Below, piece after piece: positions 53,744 through 64,000 of a stretch of 64,000 nucleotides of DNA. The stretch is from Mesorhizobium shangrilense (lineage in GTDB: Bacteria > Pseudomonadota > Alphaproteobacteria > Rhizobiales > Rhizobiaceae). Location of the stretch: NCBI RefSeq assembly GCF_040537815.1, contig NZ_JBEWSZ010000005.1, forward strand, positions 62,001-126,000, given 5' to 3'. The stretch's first letter is position 1, and each line of letters starts with the position of its first letter. Made by a program: the position numbers and the translations under genes. The notes under the pieces were generated by a model. The model made no database searches and had not been told where the DNA came from. It worked only from the letters and a program-made list of their open reading frames with translations.

Positions 53744-54555
53744 GCGACCAACCCGTCACGAACATTTCAGAGCCACGGCTCGCTTCCAGCTGGAGTGCCT
53801 CGACTGGCAGCTGGCTGCCGGCGGTCATCCTGCTGCTGGTCACGATCGTGCTGTGGGAAGCAGCCGTGCGGATCTTCGCCATATCCGCCTTCATCATTCC
53901 CGCTCCGTCCGAGATCGCGAAATCGCTGGTCGCGCAATGGGCAACGCTGATGCAGGCAACGCTGGTGACGGCGGGCGAGATCCTGTTCGGCTTCCTTGTC
54001 TCGGTGGTCGTGGGGGTTGCCATTGCGCTGGTCATCGTGCGCTTCGACTGGCTGGGGCGCGCGCTCTATCCGCTGGTGGTGCTGTTCCAGAATGTGCCCA
54101 AGGTGGCGCTGGCGCCGATCTTCATTCTATGGTTCGGCTATGGGCTCGCGCCCAAGATCGGCCTGATCCTGGTCATCGCCTTCTTCCCGGTGACGCTGTC
54201 GATGCTGGCAGGCATGCAATCGGTCGACCGTTCACTGCTGTCGCTGATGAATTCGGTCGGCGCCAGTCCAACGCAGATCCTGTTCAGGATCCGCGTTCCG
54301 CACTCGCTGCCGAACCTCATGGCCGGAACCAAGATCGCCGCGACGCTCAGCGTGATTGGCGCCATCGTCGGCGAATTCGCCGGCGCGTCGGACGGTCTCG
54401 GCTACGTCATCCAGTTCGCCTCGACGCAGCTCGACACGGCGCTGGTCTTCGCGGCGCTGCTGCTCGTTTCCGTGCTCGGCATCGCCTTCTACTACGCCGC
54501 CGAAATTCTCGAACGCATCGTGGTGCCGTGGGCGCCGAAATTCAGCCAGGCCTAG
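53740..54555 (+). CDS. ABC permease (SsuC/TauC/ThiX type)
   Basis: A 271-residue permease. The GTG start at 53740 overlaps the ATPase stop (GTGA); the open frame continues upstream only as an alternate reading of the ATPase gene. Six helices are visible, with the docking loop SLMNSVGASPTQILFRIRVPHSLPNLMAG typical of the SsuC group. It forms a homodimer in this class and pairs with the binding protein encoded 36 bases downstream. Confidence 0.92.
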   Translation: MSDQPVTNISEPRLASSWSASTGSWLPAVILLLVTIVLWEAAVRIFAISAFIIPAPSEIAKSLVAQWATLMQATLVTAGEILFGFLVSVVVGVAIALVIVRFDWLGRALYPLVVLFQNVPKVALAPIFILWFGYGLAPKIGLILVIAFFPVTLSMLAGMQSVDRSLLSLMNSVGASPTQILFRIRVPHSLPNLMAGTKIAATLSVIGAIVGEFAGASDGLGYVIQFASTQLDTALVFAALLLVSVLGIAFYYAAEILERIVVPWAPKFSQA

Positions 54556-54591
54556 GTTTTCTGGGACAGCCAACGTGAAGAGGATCGATCA

Positions 54592-55602
54592 ATGCTGAGA
54601 CGCTCACTTATCAAGGCCGCTACCTTCGCGGCGTTTGCCGGTGCTATAGGCCTCTCGAACGCGGCCCTGGCGGCGGACAAGGTCAACGTCCAGCTCGACT
54701 GGGTGGTGCGCGGCAACCATGCCATGTTCTTCGTCGGCAAGGAAAAGGGCTTCTTCGCCAAGAACGACATCGATGTCGCCGAGATCCGCAAGGGCTCCGG
54801 TTCGCCCGATGCCATGCGTCTGGTGGGCAACGGGAACGCCGATTTCGGCTTCGGCGATCTTCCCACGCTCGCCGTCGCACGGTCGCAGGATGTTCCGGTC
54901 GTGGCGCTCGCGGCGGTCAACCAGCACTCGCCGCTGGCGATCATTTCGCTGGCCAAAACGGTGAAGCTGGCCAAGCCGTCCGACCTCAAGGGCCTGACCA
55001 TCGGCATTCATCCGGCCGGCTCGACCTATCTCTTCTTCAAGGGCTTCCTGGCGGCCAATGGCCTGACCGAGAAGGACATGACGCTGAACAGCGTCTCGCC
55101 GCCCTATGAAAGCTACCTGCTTCTCGGCCGCGTCCAGACGGTTGTCGGCTATGTCGATGCCGAGGTTCCCGAACTGGAGGCCAAGGCCGGCGGCCCCGGC
55201 TCGCTCAGCATCATGATGGGCGCCGACTATGGCTGGAAGGCCTATGGCTCGGGTCTGTTCACCTCGCAGAAGATGATCAAGGACAAGCCGGACGTCGTCG
55301 CCCGCTTCGTCAAGGCATACAGGGAGGCCTTCGACTATGTCGTGGCGCACCCTGAGGAGGCCGCCGAGATCACCGCCAAGGCAGCCCCCGGCTATGCGGA
55401 CAAGAAGGATGTGCTGTTGGCGCAGATCAATGCCGACATCGCCTCGACCTTCACCAGCCCCGACACCAAGGGACACGGTCTCGGCTGGATGACGAAGACG
55501 CAGTGGGAGGAAACCCTGAAGACGCTCACGGACCAGGGCGTGCTCAAGGCGGCCCTGTCGCCGGACGACGTATTCACCGACACATTCCTGGCGAAGAAAT
55601 AG
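54592..55602 (+). CDS. ABC binding protein of the NMT1/THI5-ThiY family
   Basis: A 336-residue periplasmic binding protein. The signal peptide runs to SNAALAA (twin-arginine-like LRRSLIKAATF is weak). The mature start VNVQLDWVVRGNHAMFFVGKEKGFF matches the NMT1/THI5-like pyrimidine-precursor binders and the SsuA group. THI5-type proteins are known to use pyridoxal phosphate or pyrimidine ligands, so a B6 vitamer, 4-pyridoxate or other heteroaromatic ligand is plausible here. It is the last gene of the run that starts at the cupin dioxygenase; the next gene is on the other strand. Confidence 0.87.
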   Translation: MLRRSLIKAATFAAFAGAIGLSNAALAADKVNVQLDWVVRGNHAMFFVGKEKGFFAKNDIDVAEIRKGSGSPDAMRLVGNGNADFGFGDLPTLAVARSQDVPVVALAAVNQHSPLAIISLAKTVKLAKPSDLKGLTIGIHPAGSTYLFFKGFLAANGLTEKDMTLNSVSPPYESYLLLGRVQTVVGYVDAEVPELEAKAGGPGSLSIMMGADYGWKAYGSGLFTSQKMIKDKPDVVARFVKAYREAFDYVVAHPEEAAEITAKAAPGYADKKDVLLAQINADIASTFTSPDTKGHGLGWMTKTQWEETLKTLTDQGVLKAALSPDDVFTDTFLAKK

Positions 55603-55640
55603 GGCGCGCGCCATGTTCGAAAGGGCAGGTCAGTGAGCGC

Positions 55641-56066
55641 CTATCGGCAGACAAGGCTGTCCTGCTCGACGTTGCAGGACACGGCGCGCTCGCCTTTGGC
55701 CGCATCAGTGCGGTCGAGCGTGATCTGCACTCGGGTGGCATATGCGCGGCCGGACAGGCCGCACCATAGCCGCTCGACGGGCAGGTTCTCCCGCTTGTCG
55801 TTGAGGATCGTGAATGTGCCGGTCTTCGCATCGAACCAGAGTTCGACACGGGCGCTCTTGCCGGGTGCAACCGTGGCGATCCCGGCCGAATACCAGTGGG
55901 CAAAGTCGGCGTTGCAGGACAGACCTTCCTTGCCCGCATTCGAGATCGTCAACGGCACCATGTCGAGCCCGTCAGTTCCGGTGCGGACGATGACGTGGTG
56001 CAACTCAACCGCGTTGGCGAAGGACGTGAACGCCAGAATCGCCGGAAGGACATAACGAATCTTCAC
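55641..56066 (-). CDS. Periplasmic hypothetical protein with signal peptide
   Basis: A 141-residue secreted protein. Signal peptide MKIRYVLPAILAFTSFANA, mature chain beginning VELHHVIVRTGTDG. Four cysteines (in LSCNAD, LWCGLS, VSCNVE and the final LVCR) could form two disulfides. No family recognised; predicted beta-rich small domain. It is divergent from the BMP-type binding-protein gene, with 97 bases between, and convergent with the NMT1-type binder. It could be a periplasmic accessory of the B6 cluster, but nothing besides position supports that. The composition is similar to neighbouring genes. Confidence 0.7.
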   Translation of the reverse strand: MKIRYVLPAILAFTSFANAVELHHVIVRTGTDGLDMVPLTISNAGKEGLSCNADFAHWYSAGIATVAPGKSARVELWFDAKTGTFTILNDKRENLPVERLWCGLSGRAYATRVQITLDRTDAAKGERAVSCNVEQDSLVCR

Positions 56067-56138
56067 TTTGCCTGAGCTCCGTATTTAATTGTTCAGGCAG
56101 TCTATCTCGCTTTTGCGCAATAACAATAAGAATATTTG

Positions 56139-56149
56139 TTGGTAACCAA
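56139..56149. promoter_or_regulatory. TTGGT-A-ACCAA palindrome before the BMP transporter operon
   Basis: Perfect 5-1-5 inverted repeat, 15 bases before the ATG at 56164, in an A+T-rich promoter region. Its half-site TTGGT is shared with the repeated motifs upstream of the GMC and dioxygenase genes, so it may be bound by the same GntR regulator. Confidence 0.45.
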
Positions 56150-56163
56150 ATGGAGAGGGTAAC

Positions 56164-57192
56164 ATGTTAAAGCTTCTGAAGAGCAGTGTAAGCGCAATTA
56201 TATTGAGCGGTGTCTTGTTGGGCAGCGCGTTCGCCGGCGAGGTCAAGTCGATCGCCATCCTGACGCCTGAAGAAGGCACGGATTATGGCTGGAACCAGCA
56301 AGGCATCGACGCCGCCAAGGCCGCCGGCAAGGCCGCTGGCGTCGAAGTGGTCGTGGCCCAGGGCCTCGGCTATGGCGACGTTCGTCCGACCCTGCGGGAA
56401 CTTGCGTCCGACGGCGCCAGCCTGCTGATCGCGCATGCCAGCGGCTACAACACCTCGGCGCCTGAAATCGCCAAGGAACTGAAGGTTCCGGTGGCGATCG
56501 TCGACACGCCGAACGGCTTGGAGAAGGGCCTCGTCGCCGACTACACGCTGAGCGGTCACCAGGGCGCCTATCTCGCCGGCCGTCTTGCCGCCAAGATGTC
56601 GCGCTCGAAGTCGGTCGGCATTGTCGTCTCGGGCGAACCGCCGTCGTGGAATTCGCAGTCGGCCGCGTTCGCGCAGGGCGTCAAGGCGGAGAACCCGGCC
56701 GTCAAGATCACCTATGCGGTGATCGGGCCGGCTGCCTACAGCGATGCGGCCGGCGGCAAGCGCGTCACCGAAAGCGTGATCGCGTCGGGCGCCGACATCA
56801 TCTTCGGCCAGGGCAATGGTTCGAGCTTCGGCATGCTGCAGGCGGTCGAGACGACCAAGGCGGCCGATGGCGGCAAGGTCTATTTCATCGACGTCATCGG
56901 CGACAAGTCGCCGATCGACAAGGGCTTCCTGCTGTCGTCGGTGGTGTGGAACATCGAGCCGGTCTATGCGGCGATGATCGCCGACCTCAAGGCTGACCAG
57001 TTCGGCACCAAGCACTATGCGATCGGCCTCAAGGACGACTCGGTCAAGCTCTTGAAGACCGCTGCGATCCCGGACAATGTCTGGGCGGAAATCCAGGCGG
57101 TGCGCGAAGACGTCATCTCCGGCAAGATCAAGGTCGACCCGGTGTTTGACGCGGCCGCCGTCAGGGCGCTGATGACAAGCGTCGCCCAGTAA
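56164..57192 (+). CDS. BMP/PnrA-family ABC transporter binding protein
   Basis: A 342-residue binding protein of the basic membrane protein family, whose known ligands include purine nucleosides and riboflavin. Signal peptide SAIILSGVLLGSAFA; the mature chain starts GEVKSIAILTPEEGTDYGWNQQGIDAAKAAG, with the ligand loops VVAQGLGYGDVRPTLRELASDGASLLIAHASGY and IIFGQGNGSSFGMLQAVE. GAGAGGG precedes the ATG. It begins an operon that continues through ATPase, two permeases, 4-pyridoxolactonase, pyridoxamine-pyruvate aminotransferase and pyridoxal dehydrogenase, so the ligand is most likely pyridoxine, pyridoxamine or pyridoxal. Confidence 0.9.
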   Translation: MLKLLKSSVSAIILSGVLLGSAFAGEVKSIAILTPEEGTDYGWNQQGIDAAKAAGKAAGVEVVVAQGLGYGDVRPTLRELASDGASLLIAHASGYNTSAPEIAKELKVPVAIVDTPNGLEKGLVADYTLSGHQGAYLAGRLAAKMSRSKSVGIVVSGEPPSWNSQSAAFAQGVKAENPAVKITYAVIGPAAYSDAAGGKRVTESVIASGADIIFGQGNGSSFGMLQAVETTKAADGGKVYFIDVIGDKSPIDKGFLLSSVVWNIEPVYAAMIADLKADQFGTKHYAIGLKDDSVKLLKTAAIPDNVWAEIQAVREDVISGKIKVDPVFDAAAVRALMTSVAQ

Positions 57193-57210
57193 GGCGACCA
57201 AGGTCGGCTG

Positions 57211-57239
57211 CCGGAGGGGTGATCCGTTCACCCCTCCGG
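57211..57239 (+). other. Stem-loop after the BMP binding-protein gene
   Basis: Perfect 12-base stem CCGGAGGGGTGA / TCACCCCTCCGG with loop TCCGT, 18 bases after the stop and before the ATPase gene. No T-run follows beyond a short TTTTTC 10 bases later, so partial termination is possible but mRNA stabilisation is more likely. Confidence 0.7.
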
Positions 57240-57269
57240 ACGATTCCCATTTTTCAGTGCTGGGCTTTC

Positions 57270-58838
57270 ATGAGCAGTTCTTTTTCATCGTCCGTCGACA
57301 GGCGCGACATTGTCGCGCTTGAAGGCGTGACCAAACGGTTTCCCGGCATCGTCGCCAATGACAGCATCGACCTGTCGATCCGTCCGGGCGAGGTGCATGT
57401 GCTGCTCGGCGAGAACGGCGCGGGAAAATCCACGCTGATCGGCATGCTGTCGGGCCTGCAGCAGCCGGACGAGGGACGCATCCTGGTCGACGGCAAACCG
57501 ACGCCAATCAATTCGCCGCGCCATGCGCTGGCGCTCGGCATCGGAACCGTCTTCCAGCACATGATGCTGGTGCCGACGCTGACCGTCGCCGAGAACCTGT
57601 TACTTGGGGGACCCTGGTGGCAGCGGCCAAAGACCGAAGAACTGGCAGCGCGTGTCGCCGAGATCACCAGCAGCCTGGGCATCACGGTGAAGCTGCATGC
57701 GAAGGTGTCGGAGCTTTCGCTCGGCGAGCAACAGCAGGTCGAGATCCTGCGCGCCATGGTGCGCAACAGCCGCCTGCTGATCCTCGACGAATCCACCTCG
57801 ATGCTGACGCCGAAGGGTATCGACGAGCTGGGCGCGCTGATGCGCCGCCTGGTCGAGCAGGGACTGGCGATCGTCTTCATCACCCACAAGCTCAAGGAGG
57901 CAGCGGCCTTCGGTGACCGCATCTCGGTGCTGAAACTCGGCCGCAAGGTCGGCGAGATCCCGCCCGAGCGTTTTCGCGCACTCGGAGAGCAGGAGATCAT
58001 TTCGGAGATCGTGGAACTGATGTTCGGCAAGCAGAAGGACGACCCGGAAGCCGTCGAGCGTCCGGTTCGTACTGTGCGCACTGATGCCGTTCCACTGCTG
58101 CAGGTCGCGGACCTGGCTGTCGCGCCGACGGACAATGCGCCGGGCCTGTCGTCGATCTCCTTCGACATCCGCCCAGGCGAAATCCTTGGTATCGCCGGCA
58201 TCGACGGCAACGGCCAGAAACAGCTGGCGGAGGCCTTGGCCGGCCAGCGCGCGGCGACCAGCGGTTCGGTACGGCTCGAGGGAACCGCCATCGAGGCGTT
58301 GAGTGTGGGCGAACGCCGCCAGCGCGGTCTTCGCTACCTGACCGACGACCGGCTGGGCGAGGGCACCGTCGGCACTTTCCCGGTCTCGATCAACTTCTTC
58401 CTCAAGCAGGTCGGCGCGGCGCCGTTCTGGCGCAACGGCGTCGAACAGCGCGCCGAGATCGACAAGCGCGCCGCGCAGCTGGTGCGCGAATATGACGTGC
58501 GCACGCCAAGCCTGAAGACGCCGGTCGCCCGGCTCTCCGGCGGCAACATCCAGAAGGTGCTTCTGGCGCGCGAACTGGCTGAAGGCGCGAAAGTGGTGAT
58601 CTTCAACAAGCCGACCTATGGGCTCGATCTCGCCAACACATTGGCGTCGCGCCAGCGCATCCGCGACACGGCGGCGCGTGGCCTTGCCGTGCTGCTGATC
58701 TCCACCGACCTCGAGGAATTACTGAGCATGTGCGACCGCATCGCCGTCATCGCGGATGGAGCGCTGGTCGGCACCGTCGCCAATGCCGACGACGCCCGCA
58801 CCAAAGTCGGTCGCCTGATGATCGGACTTGCCGCATGA
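57270..58838 (+). CDS. BMP-type ABC transporter ATPase, two nucleotide-binding domains
   Basis: A 522-residue ATPase with two fused cassettes, as in nucleoside/riboflavin-type and sugar CUT2 importers. First cassette: Walker A GENGAGKST, signature LSLGEQQQVEILRAM, Walker B LLILDESTSML. Second cassette: GIAGIDGNGQKQLAEAL in place of Walker A, signature LSGGNIQKVLLAREL and KVVIFNKPTYGLDLAN, where the Walker B glutamate is replaced by lysine-proline context. The second site is therefore probably non-hydrolytic, as is common in this class. The ATG at 57270 is chosen as the first after the hairpin; its ribosome-binding site is weak. The stop overlaps the next gene by 4 bases. Confidence 0.9.
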   Translation: MSSSFSSSVDRRDIVALEGVTKRFPGIVANDSIDLSIRPGEVHVLLGENGAGKSTLIGMLSGLQQPDEGRILVDGKPTPINSPRHALALGIGTVFQHMMLVPTLTVAENLLLGGPWWQRPKTEELAARVAEITSSLGITVKLHAKVSELSLGEQQQVEILRAMVRNSRLLILDESTSMLTPKGIDELGALMRRLVEQGLAIVFITHKLKEAAAFGDRISVLKLGRKVGEIPPERFRALGEQEIISEIVELMFGKQKDDPEAVERPVRTVRTDAVPLLQVADLAVAPTDNAPGLSSISFDIRPGEILGIAGIDGNGQKQLAEALAGQRAATSGSVRLEGTAIEALSVGERRQRGLRYLTDDRLGEGTVGTFPVSINFFLKQVGAAPFWRNGVEQRAEIDKRAAQLVREYDVRTPSLKTPVARLSGGNIQKVLLARELAEGAKVVIFNKPTYGLDLANTLASRQRIRDTAARGLAVLLISTDLEELLSMCDRIAVIADGALVGTVANADDARTKVGRLMIGLAA

Positions 58839-59932
58839 GCATCGACACCGCACCCACCACCAGTGCAACCGCCCTCGATGCCACGAGCGGGGCGGCGACG
58901 CGCGGCGACATCCTGCATCGGCTGCTGATGACACTTGGGCCCATCCTTGCCGCTCTCGTCATCGCCGGCTGCATCCTGCTTGCCGTCGGCGTCGACCCGC
59001 TCGCCTATTATGGCTATGTGCTGGAGAAGGGCCTGTTCTCGCCGCTCGGCATCCAGCAGACGCTGACGCGCATGGCGCCGCTGCTGTTTCTTGCCGCGGG
59101 CCTGATCGTGGCCTTTCGCGCCGGCATGTGGAATCTCGGCGGCGACGGCCAGTTCCTGCTCGGCGCGGTGACGGCGGCTGCCAGTGCTCCGGTGTTCGTT
59201 CAGATCATGCCGGCCTGGCTGGCCCTGTTCTGCGCGTTCCTCATCGCCATGGTTGTCGCCATGATCTGGTCGCTGGTGCCGGCGCTGCTGCGCGCCTATC
59301 AGGGCGTCAACGAGATCATCACCACGCTGATGATGACGTTCCTTGGCACGTCGTTAGCCAATGTGCTGGTCAAGCTGGTGTTCCGCGATCCCAGCACGAC
59401 CGTGCCGCAGACCCGCACGCTGCCGGTGGAAGACCGGCTGCCGCGCCTGTTCGAAACCACCATCACCAGCGGCCTGCTGCTTGGGCTGGCGGCGATCATC
59501 ATCGTGCATCTGGTGATGACGCGCACGGCGTTCGGTCTGAAGCTGCGGATCGTCGGCGCCAATCCGCGCGCGGCGGTTCATTCGGGGCTGGGCGTGCCCG
59601 GCCTGACCATTGCCGTCTTCGCCATATCGGCGGGCCTCGCCGGCTTGGCCGGCGCGGTCGACATCATCGGCGTGCAAGGCAATGTCCGCGCCGACTGGAA
59701 CCCCGCCTACGGGCTGGCGGTCATTCCGGCCGTGTTCCTCGCCCGCATGAACGGCTTTGCGGCAATAGGCTTCGTGTTCCTGCTTTCGGTGCTGTCGATC
59801 GGCGGCGAGAGTGCGGCGCGGCGGCTTGGCGTACCCAATCATTTCACGCTGGTGCTGGTCTCCATCGTGCTGATCGTGCTCGCTCTGGCCGAATATTTCG
59901 ACCATCGGTACAACCAGTCGCGGAGGGCCTAG
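58835..59932 (+). CDS. BMP-type ABC permease subunit 1
   Basis: A 365-residue permease of the branched-chain/ribose-like group used by BMP transporters. It has about nine helices and the typical cytoplasmic segment LKLRIVGANPRAAVHSGLGVPG. The preceding NEIITTLMMTFLGTSLANVLVKLVF segment is characteristic of the nucleoside-type subunit (YufP-like). The ATG is set by the ATGA overlap with the ATPase stop. Only 3 bases separate it from subunit 2. Confidence 0.92.
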   Translation: MSIDTAPTTSATALDATSGAATRGDILHRLLMTLGPILAALVIAGCILLAVGVDPLAYYGYVLEKGLFSPLGIQQTLTRMAPLLFLAAGLIVAFRAGMWNLGGDGQFLLGAVTAAASAPVFVQIMPAWLALFCAFLIAMVVAMIWSLVPALLRAYQGVNEIITTLMMTFLGTSLANVLVKLVFRDPSTTVPQTRTLPVEDRLPRLFETTITSGLLLGLAAIIIVHLVMTRTAFGLKLRIVGANPRAAVHSGLGVPGLTIAVFAISAGLAGLAGAVDIIGVQGNVRADWNPAYGLAVIPAVFLARMNGFAAIGFVFLLSVLSIGGESAARRLGVPNHFTLVLVSIVLIVLALAEYFDHRYNQSRRA

Positions 59933-59935
59933 GGC

Positions 59936-61725
<1,790 letters not shown>

Positions 61726-61750
61726 CCGCCGCCAATCCGGAGACAAGACC

Positions 61751-62929
61751 ATGCGCTATTCAGATCACGCCGATCCGGTCATCACGCTGACAGCAGGCCC
61801 GGTGAACGCCTATCCCGAAGTGCTGCGCGGCCTCTCGCGCACGGTGCTCTACGACTATGACCCGGCGTTCCAGCTCTTCTACGAGAAGGTGGTCGACAAG
61901 GCGCAGAAGGCGATGCGGCTGTCCAACAAGCCGCTGATCCTGCATGGCGAGCCGGTGCTGGGCCTCGAGGCCGCCGCTGCATCCTTGATCACACCCGACG
62001 ACGTTGTGCTCAATCTCGCATCCGGCGTCTATGGCAAGGGCTTTGGCTATTGGGCGAAACGCTATTCGCCGCATCTGCTCGAAATCGAAGTGCCCTACAA
62101 CGAGGCCATCGACCCGCAGTCGGTCGCCGATATGCTGAAGGCGCATCCGGAAATCACCATCGTATCCGTCTGCCACCATGATACGCCGTCGGGTACGATC
62201 AACCCGATCGATGCCATCGGCGCGCTGGTCTCGGCGCATGGCGCCTATCTGATCGTCGACGCGGTTTCTTCCTTCGGCGGCATGAAGACGCATCCCGAGG
62301 ACTGCAGGGCCGACATCTATGTGACCGGCCCCGGCAAGTGCCTGGGAGCGCCGCCGGCGCTGACGATCATGGGCGTCAGCGAGCGCGCCTGGGCCAAGAT
62401 GAAAGCCAACAAGGCAGCACCCCGCGCGTCGGTGTTGAGCATCGTCGACTGGGAAAATGCCTGGTCGCGGGACAAGCCGTTTCCGTTCACGCCATCGGTG
62501 GCCGAGGTGAACGGTCTCGATGTCGCGCTCGACCTCTATCTGAACGAAGGCCCCGAGGCCGTGTGGGCGCGCCACGCGCTGACGGCAAAAGCCATGCGTG
62601 CGGGCGTCGTCGGCATGGGCCTGTCGATATGGGCCGCCAATGACAAGATCGCGTCGCCGAGCACGACGGCCGTGCGCACGCCCGACGGCGTCGACGAGAA
62701 GGCGCTGAGGATCGCGGCGCGTGCCCGCTACGGCGTGGTGTTCTCGTCGGGCCGCGGCGAGACATTGGGCAAGCTGACGCGCGTCGGCCATATGGGGCCG
62801 ACGGCGCAGCCGATCTATGCGATCGCGGCACTGACGGCGCTTGGCGGCGCCATGAATGCGGCCGGACAGAAGCTGGCGGTCGGCAAGGGCATCGACGCGG
62901 CGCTGGCCGTCATCGACGCCGACGCCTGA
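61751..62929 (+). CDS. Pyridoxamine-pyruvate aminotransferase
   Basis: A 392-residue fold-type I transaminase that converts pyridoxamine and pyruvate to pyridoxal and L-alanine without a bound cofactor, since its substrate forms the Schiff base itself. The lysine is Lys196 in YVTGPGKCLG. The N-terminal ITLTAGPVNAYPEVLRGL and the central VCHHDTPSGTINPIDAIG and DAVSSFGGMKTHPEDC are characteristic and read nearly the same as the M. loti enzyme. One visible difference from my recollection of it is Gly at the residue before the lysine, where M. loti has Asn. The gene starts 25 bases after the lactonase gene and feeds pyridoxamine into the pathway. Confidence 0.95.
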   Translation: MRYSDHADPVITLTAGPVNAYPEVLRGLSRTVLYDYDPAFQLFYEKVVDKAQKAMRLSNKPLILHGEPVLGLEAAAASLITPDDVVLNLASGVYGKGFGYWAKRYSPHLLEIEVPYNEAIDPQSVADMLKAHPEITIVSVCHHDTPSGTINPIDAIGALVSAHGAYLIVDAVSSFGGMKTHPEDCRADIYVTGPGKCLGAPPALTIMGVSERAWAKMKANKAAPRASVLSIVDWENAWSRDKPFPFTPSVAEVNGLDVALDLYLNEGPEAVWARHALTAKAMRAGVVGMGLSIWAANDKIASPSTTAVRTPDGVDEKALRIAARARYGVVFSSGRGETLGKLTRVGHMGPTAQPIYAIAALTALGGAMNAAGQKLAVGKGIDAALAVIDADA

Positions 62930-62955
62930 ACAGACATCATCAGATTGCGCATTGA

Positions 62956-63714
<759 letters not shown>

Positions 63715-63724
63715 GCAGGATCGA

Positions 63725-64000
63725 TCATACCACTCGTTCCGGTCGCCGTGGCCTCTCTTGCATCTCATGACGCCAGAGATAGGCAACGGCGCCCAACACC
63801 ATCAAGGCCAGCGCGAACCACGTCACCGCGTAGACGAGATGGCTGTTGTGAAACGAGACGACCGTCAGGCCGCCGACCGGCCATCCGCCCGGATTGGGCG
63901 TCGCGCCGGCATCGATGAAGTAGGGGGCGACCTGCGCGATGCCCAGTGTCGTGGCGATGGCCTGGACATCGCGCGAATACCAGCGGTTACCAGCCGGATC
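63725..64000 (-). CDS. SURF1-family protein, C-terminal part
   Basis: The minus strand is open from the window edge to a TGA at 63725, giving the last 91 residues. DPAGNRWYSRDVQAIATTLG, followed by APYFIDAGATPNPGGWPVGG and HNSHLVYAVTWFALALMVLGAVAYLW, is the conserved end of SURF1 proteins, including the second membrane helix. SURF1 proteins help assemble heme-copper cytochrome oxidase. The N-terminal helix and start lie beyond base 64000. The gene marks the return to housekeeping functions after the B6 cluster. Confidence 0.88.
   Translation of the reverse strand, partial: DPAGNRWYSRDVQAIATTLGIAQVAPYFIDAGATPNPGGWPVGGLTVVSFHNSHLVYAVTWFALALMVLGAVAYLWRHEMQERPRRPERVV

Overview
The window looks like chromosomal DNA of a rhizobial alphaproteobacterium, most likely a Mesorhizobium. 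The supports are high G+C, dense ABC-transporter operons each with its own LacI, ROK, Lrp or GntR regulator, short rhizobial palindromic repeats between genes, and an enzyme set (pyridoxamine-pyruvate aminotransferase, 4-pyridoxolactonase, pyridoxal 4-dehydrogenase) best known from Mesorhizobium loti. About 57 genes can be supported. I see no tRNA, rRNA, insertion sequence, prophage or CRISPR array.

Layout, left to right. 1-3.9 kb: a truncated GAF-PAS sensor, a canonical and a degenerate OmpR-type regulator placed head to head, a 55-residue membrane peptide, a small membrane protein and an L,D-transpeptidase. 3.9-9.5 kb: an RND efflux pump with a divergent TetR regulator, its palindromic operator lying inside the pump promoter, then an Lrp regulator. 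9.6-13.8 kb: a 1030-residue kinase/M23/aminotransferase fusion and an amino-acid binding protein. 14-19.7 kb: a LacI regulator with twin operators upstream, a polar-amino-acid ABC system without an ATPase gene, a GH1 glycosidase and a dehydrogenase. 19.7-27.3 kb: a sugar ABC operon with PfkB kinase and SIS enzyme, divergent from a ROK repressor. 27.5-32.3 kb: a PiT phosphate transporter and a ketone-body group (patatin, acetoacetate decarboxylase, 3-hydroxybutyrate dehydrogenase). 32.5-42.5 kb: two ABC importers of the iron/polyamine/phosphonate type, the second with a LacI regulator and a metallophosphodiesterase. 42.5-44 kb: a glycosyltransferase-like protein and a cupin.

44-63.7 kb is the most interesting part: a vitamin B6 (pyridoxine) catabolic cluster. 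It has a frameshifted GMC oxidase (candidate pyridoxine 4-oxidase), a FadR-type GntR regulator, a second GMC enzyme (candidate 4-pyridoxate dehydrogenase), 5-formyl-3-hydroxy-2-methylpyridine-4-carboxylate dehydrogenase, 4-pyridoxolactonase, pyridoxamine-pyruvate aminotransferase, pyridoxal 4-dehydrogenase and two ABC importers. Between the two candidate late-pathway dehydrogenases, where I recall M. loti having a decarboxylase, a flavin ring-opening oxygenase and an amide hydrolase in the vicinity, this window has a gentisate-type cupin dioxygenase, an LVIVD beta-propeller, a RidA deaminase and a glutathione transferase. My main hypothesis is an alternative B6 ring-cleavage route: extradiol-like cleavage between the hydroxyl- and carboxyl-bearing carbons would give a 2-iminopropanoate-type product, which is RidA chemistry. 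Copies of a TTGGTTGA/TCAACCAA motif lie before both halves of the cluster and suggest one regulon. The window ends in the C-terminus of a SURF1-like protein on the minus strand.

Identifications come from reading motifs and from memory of the families; no database search was run.
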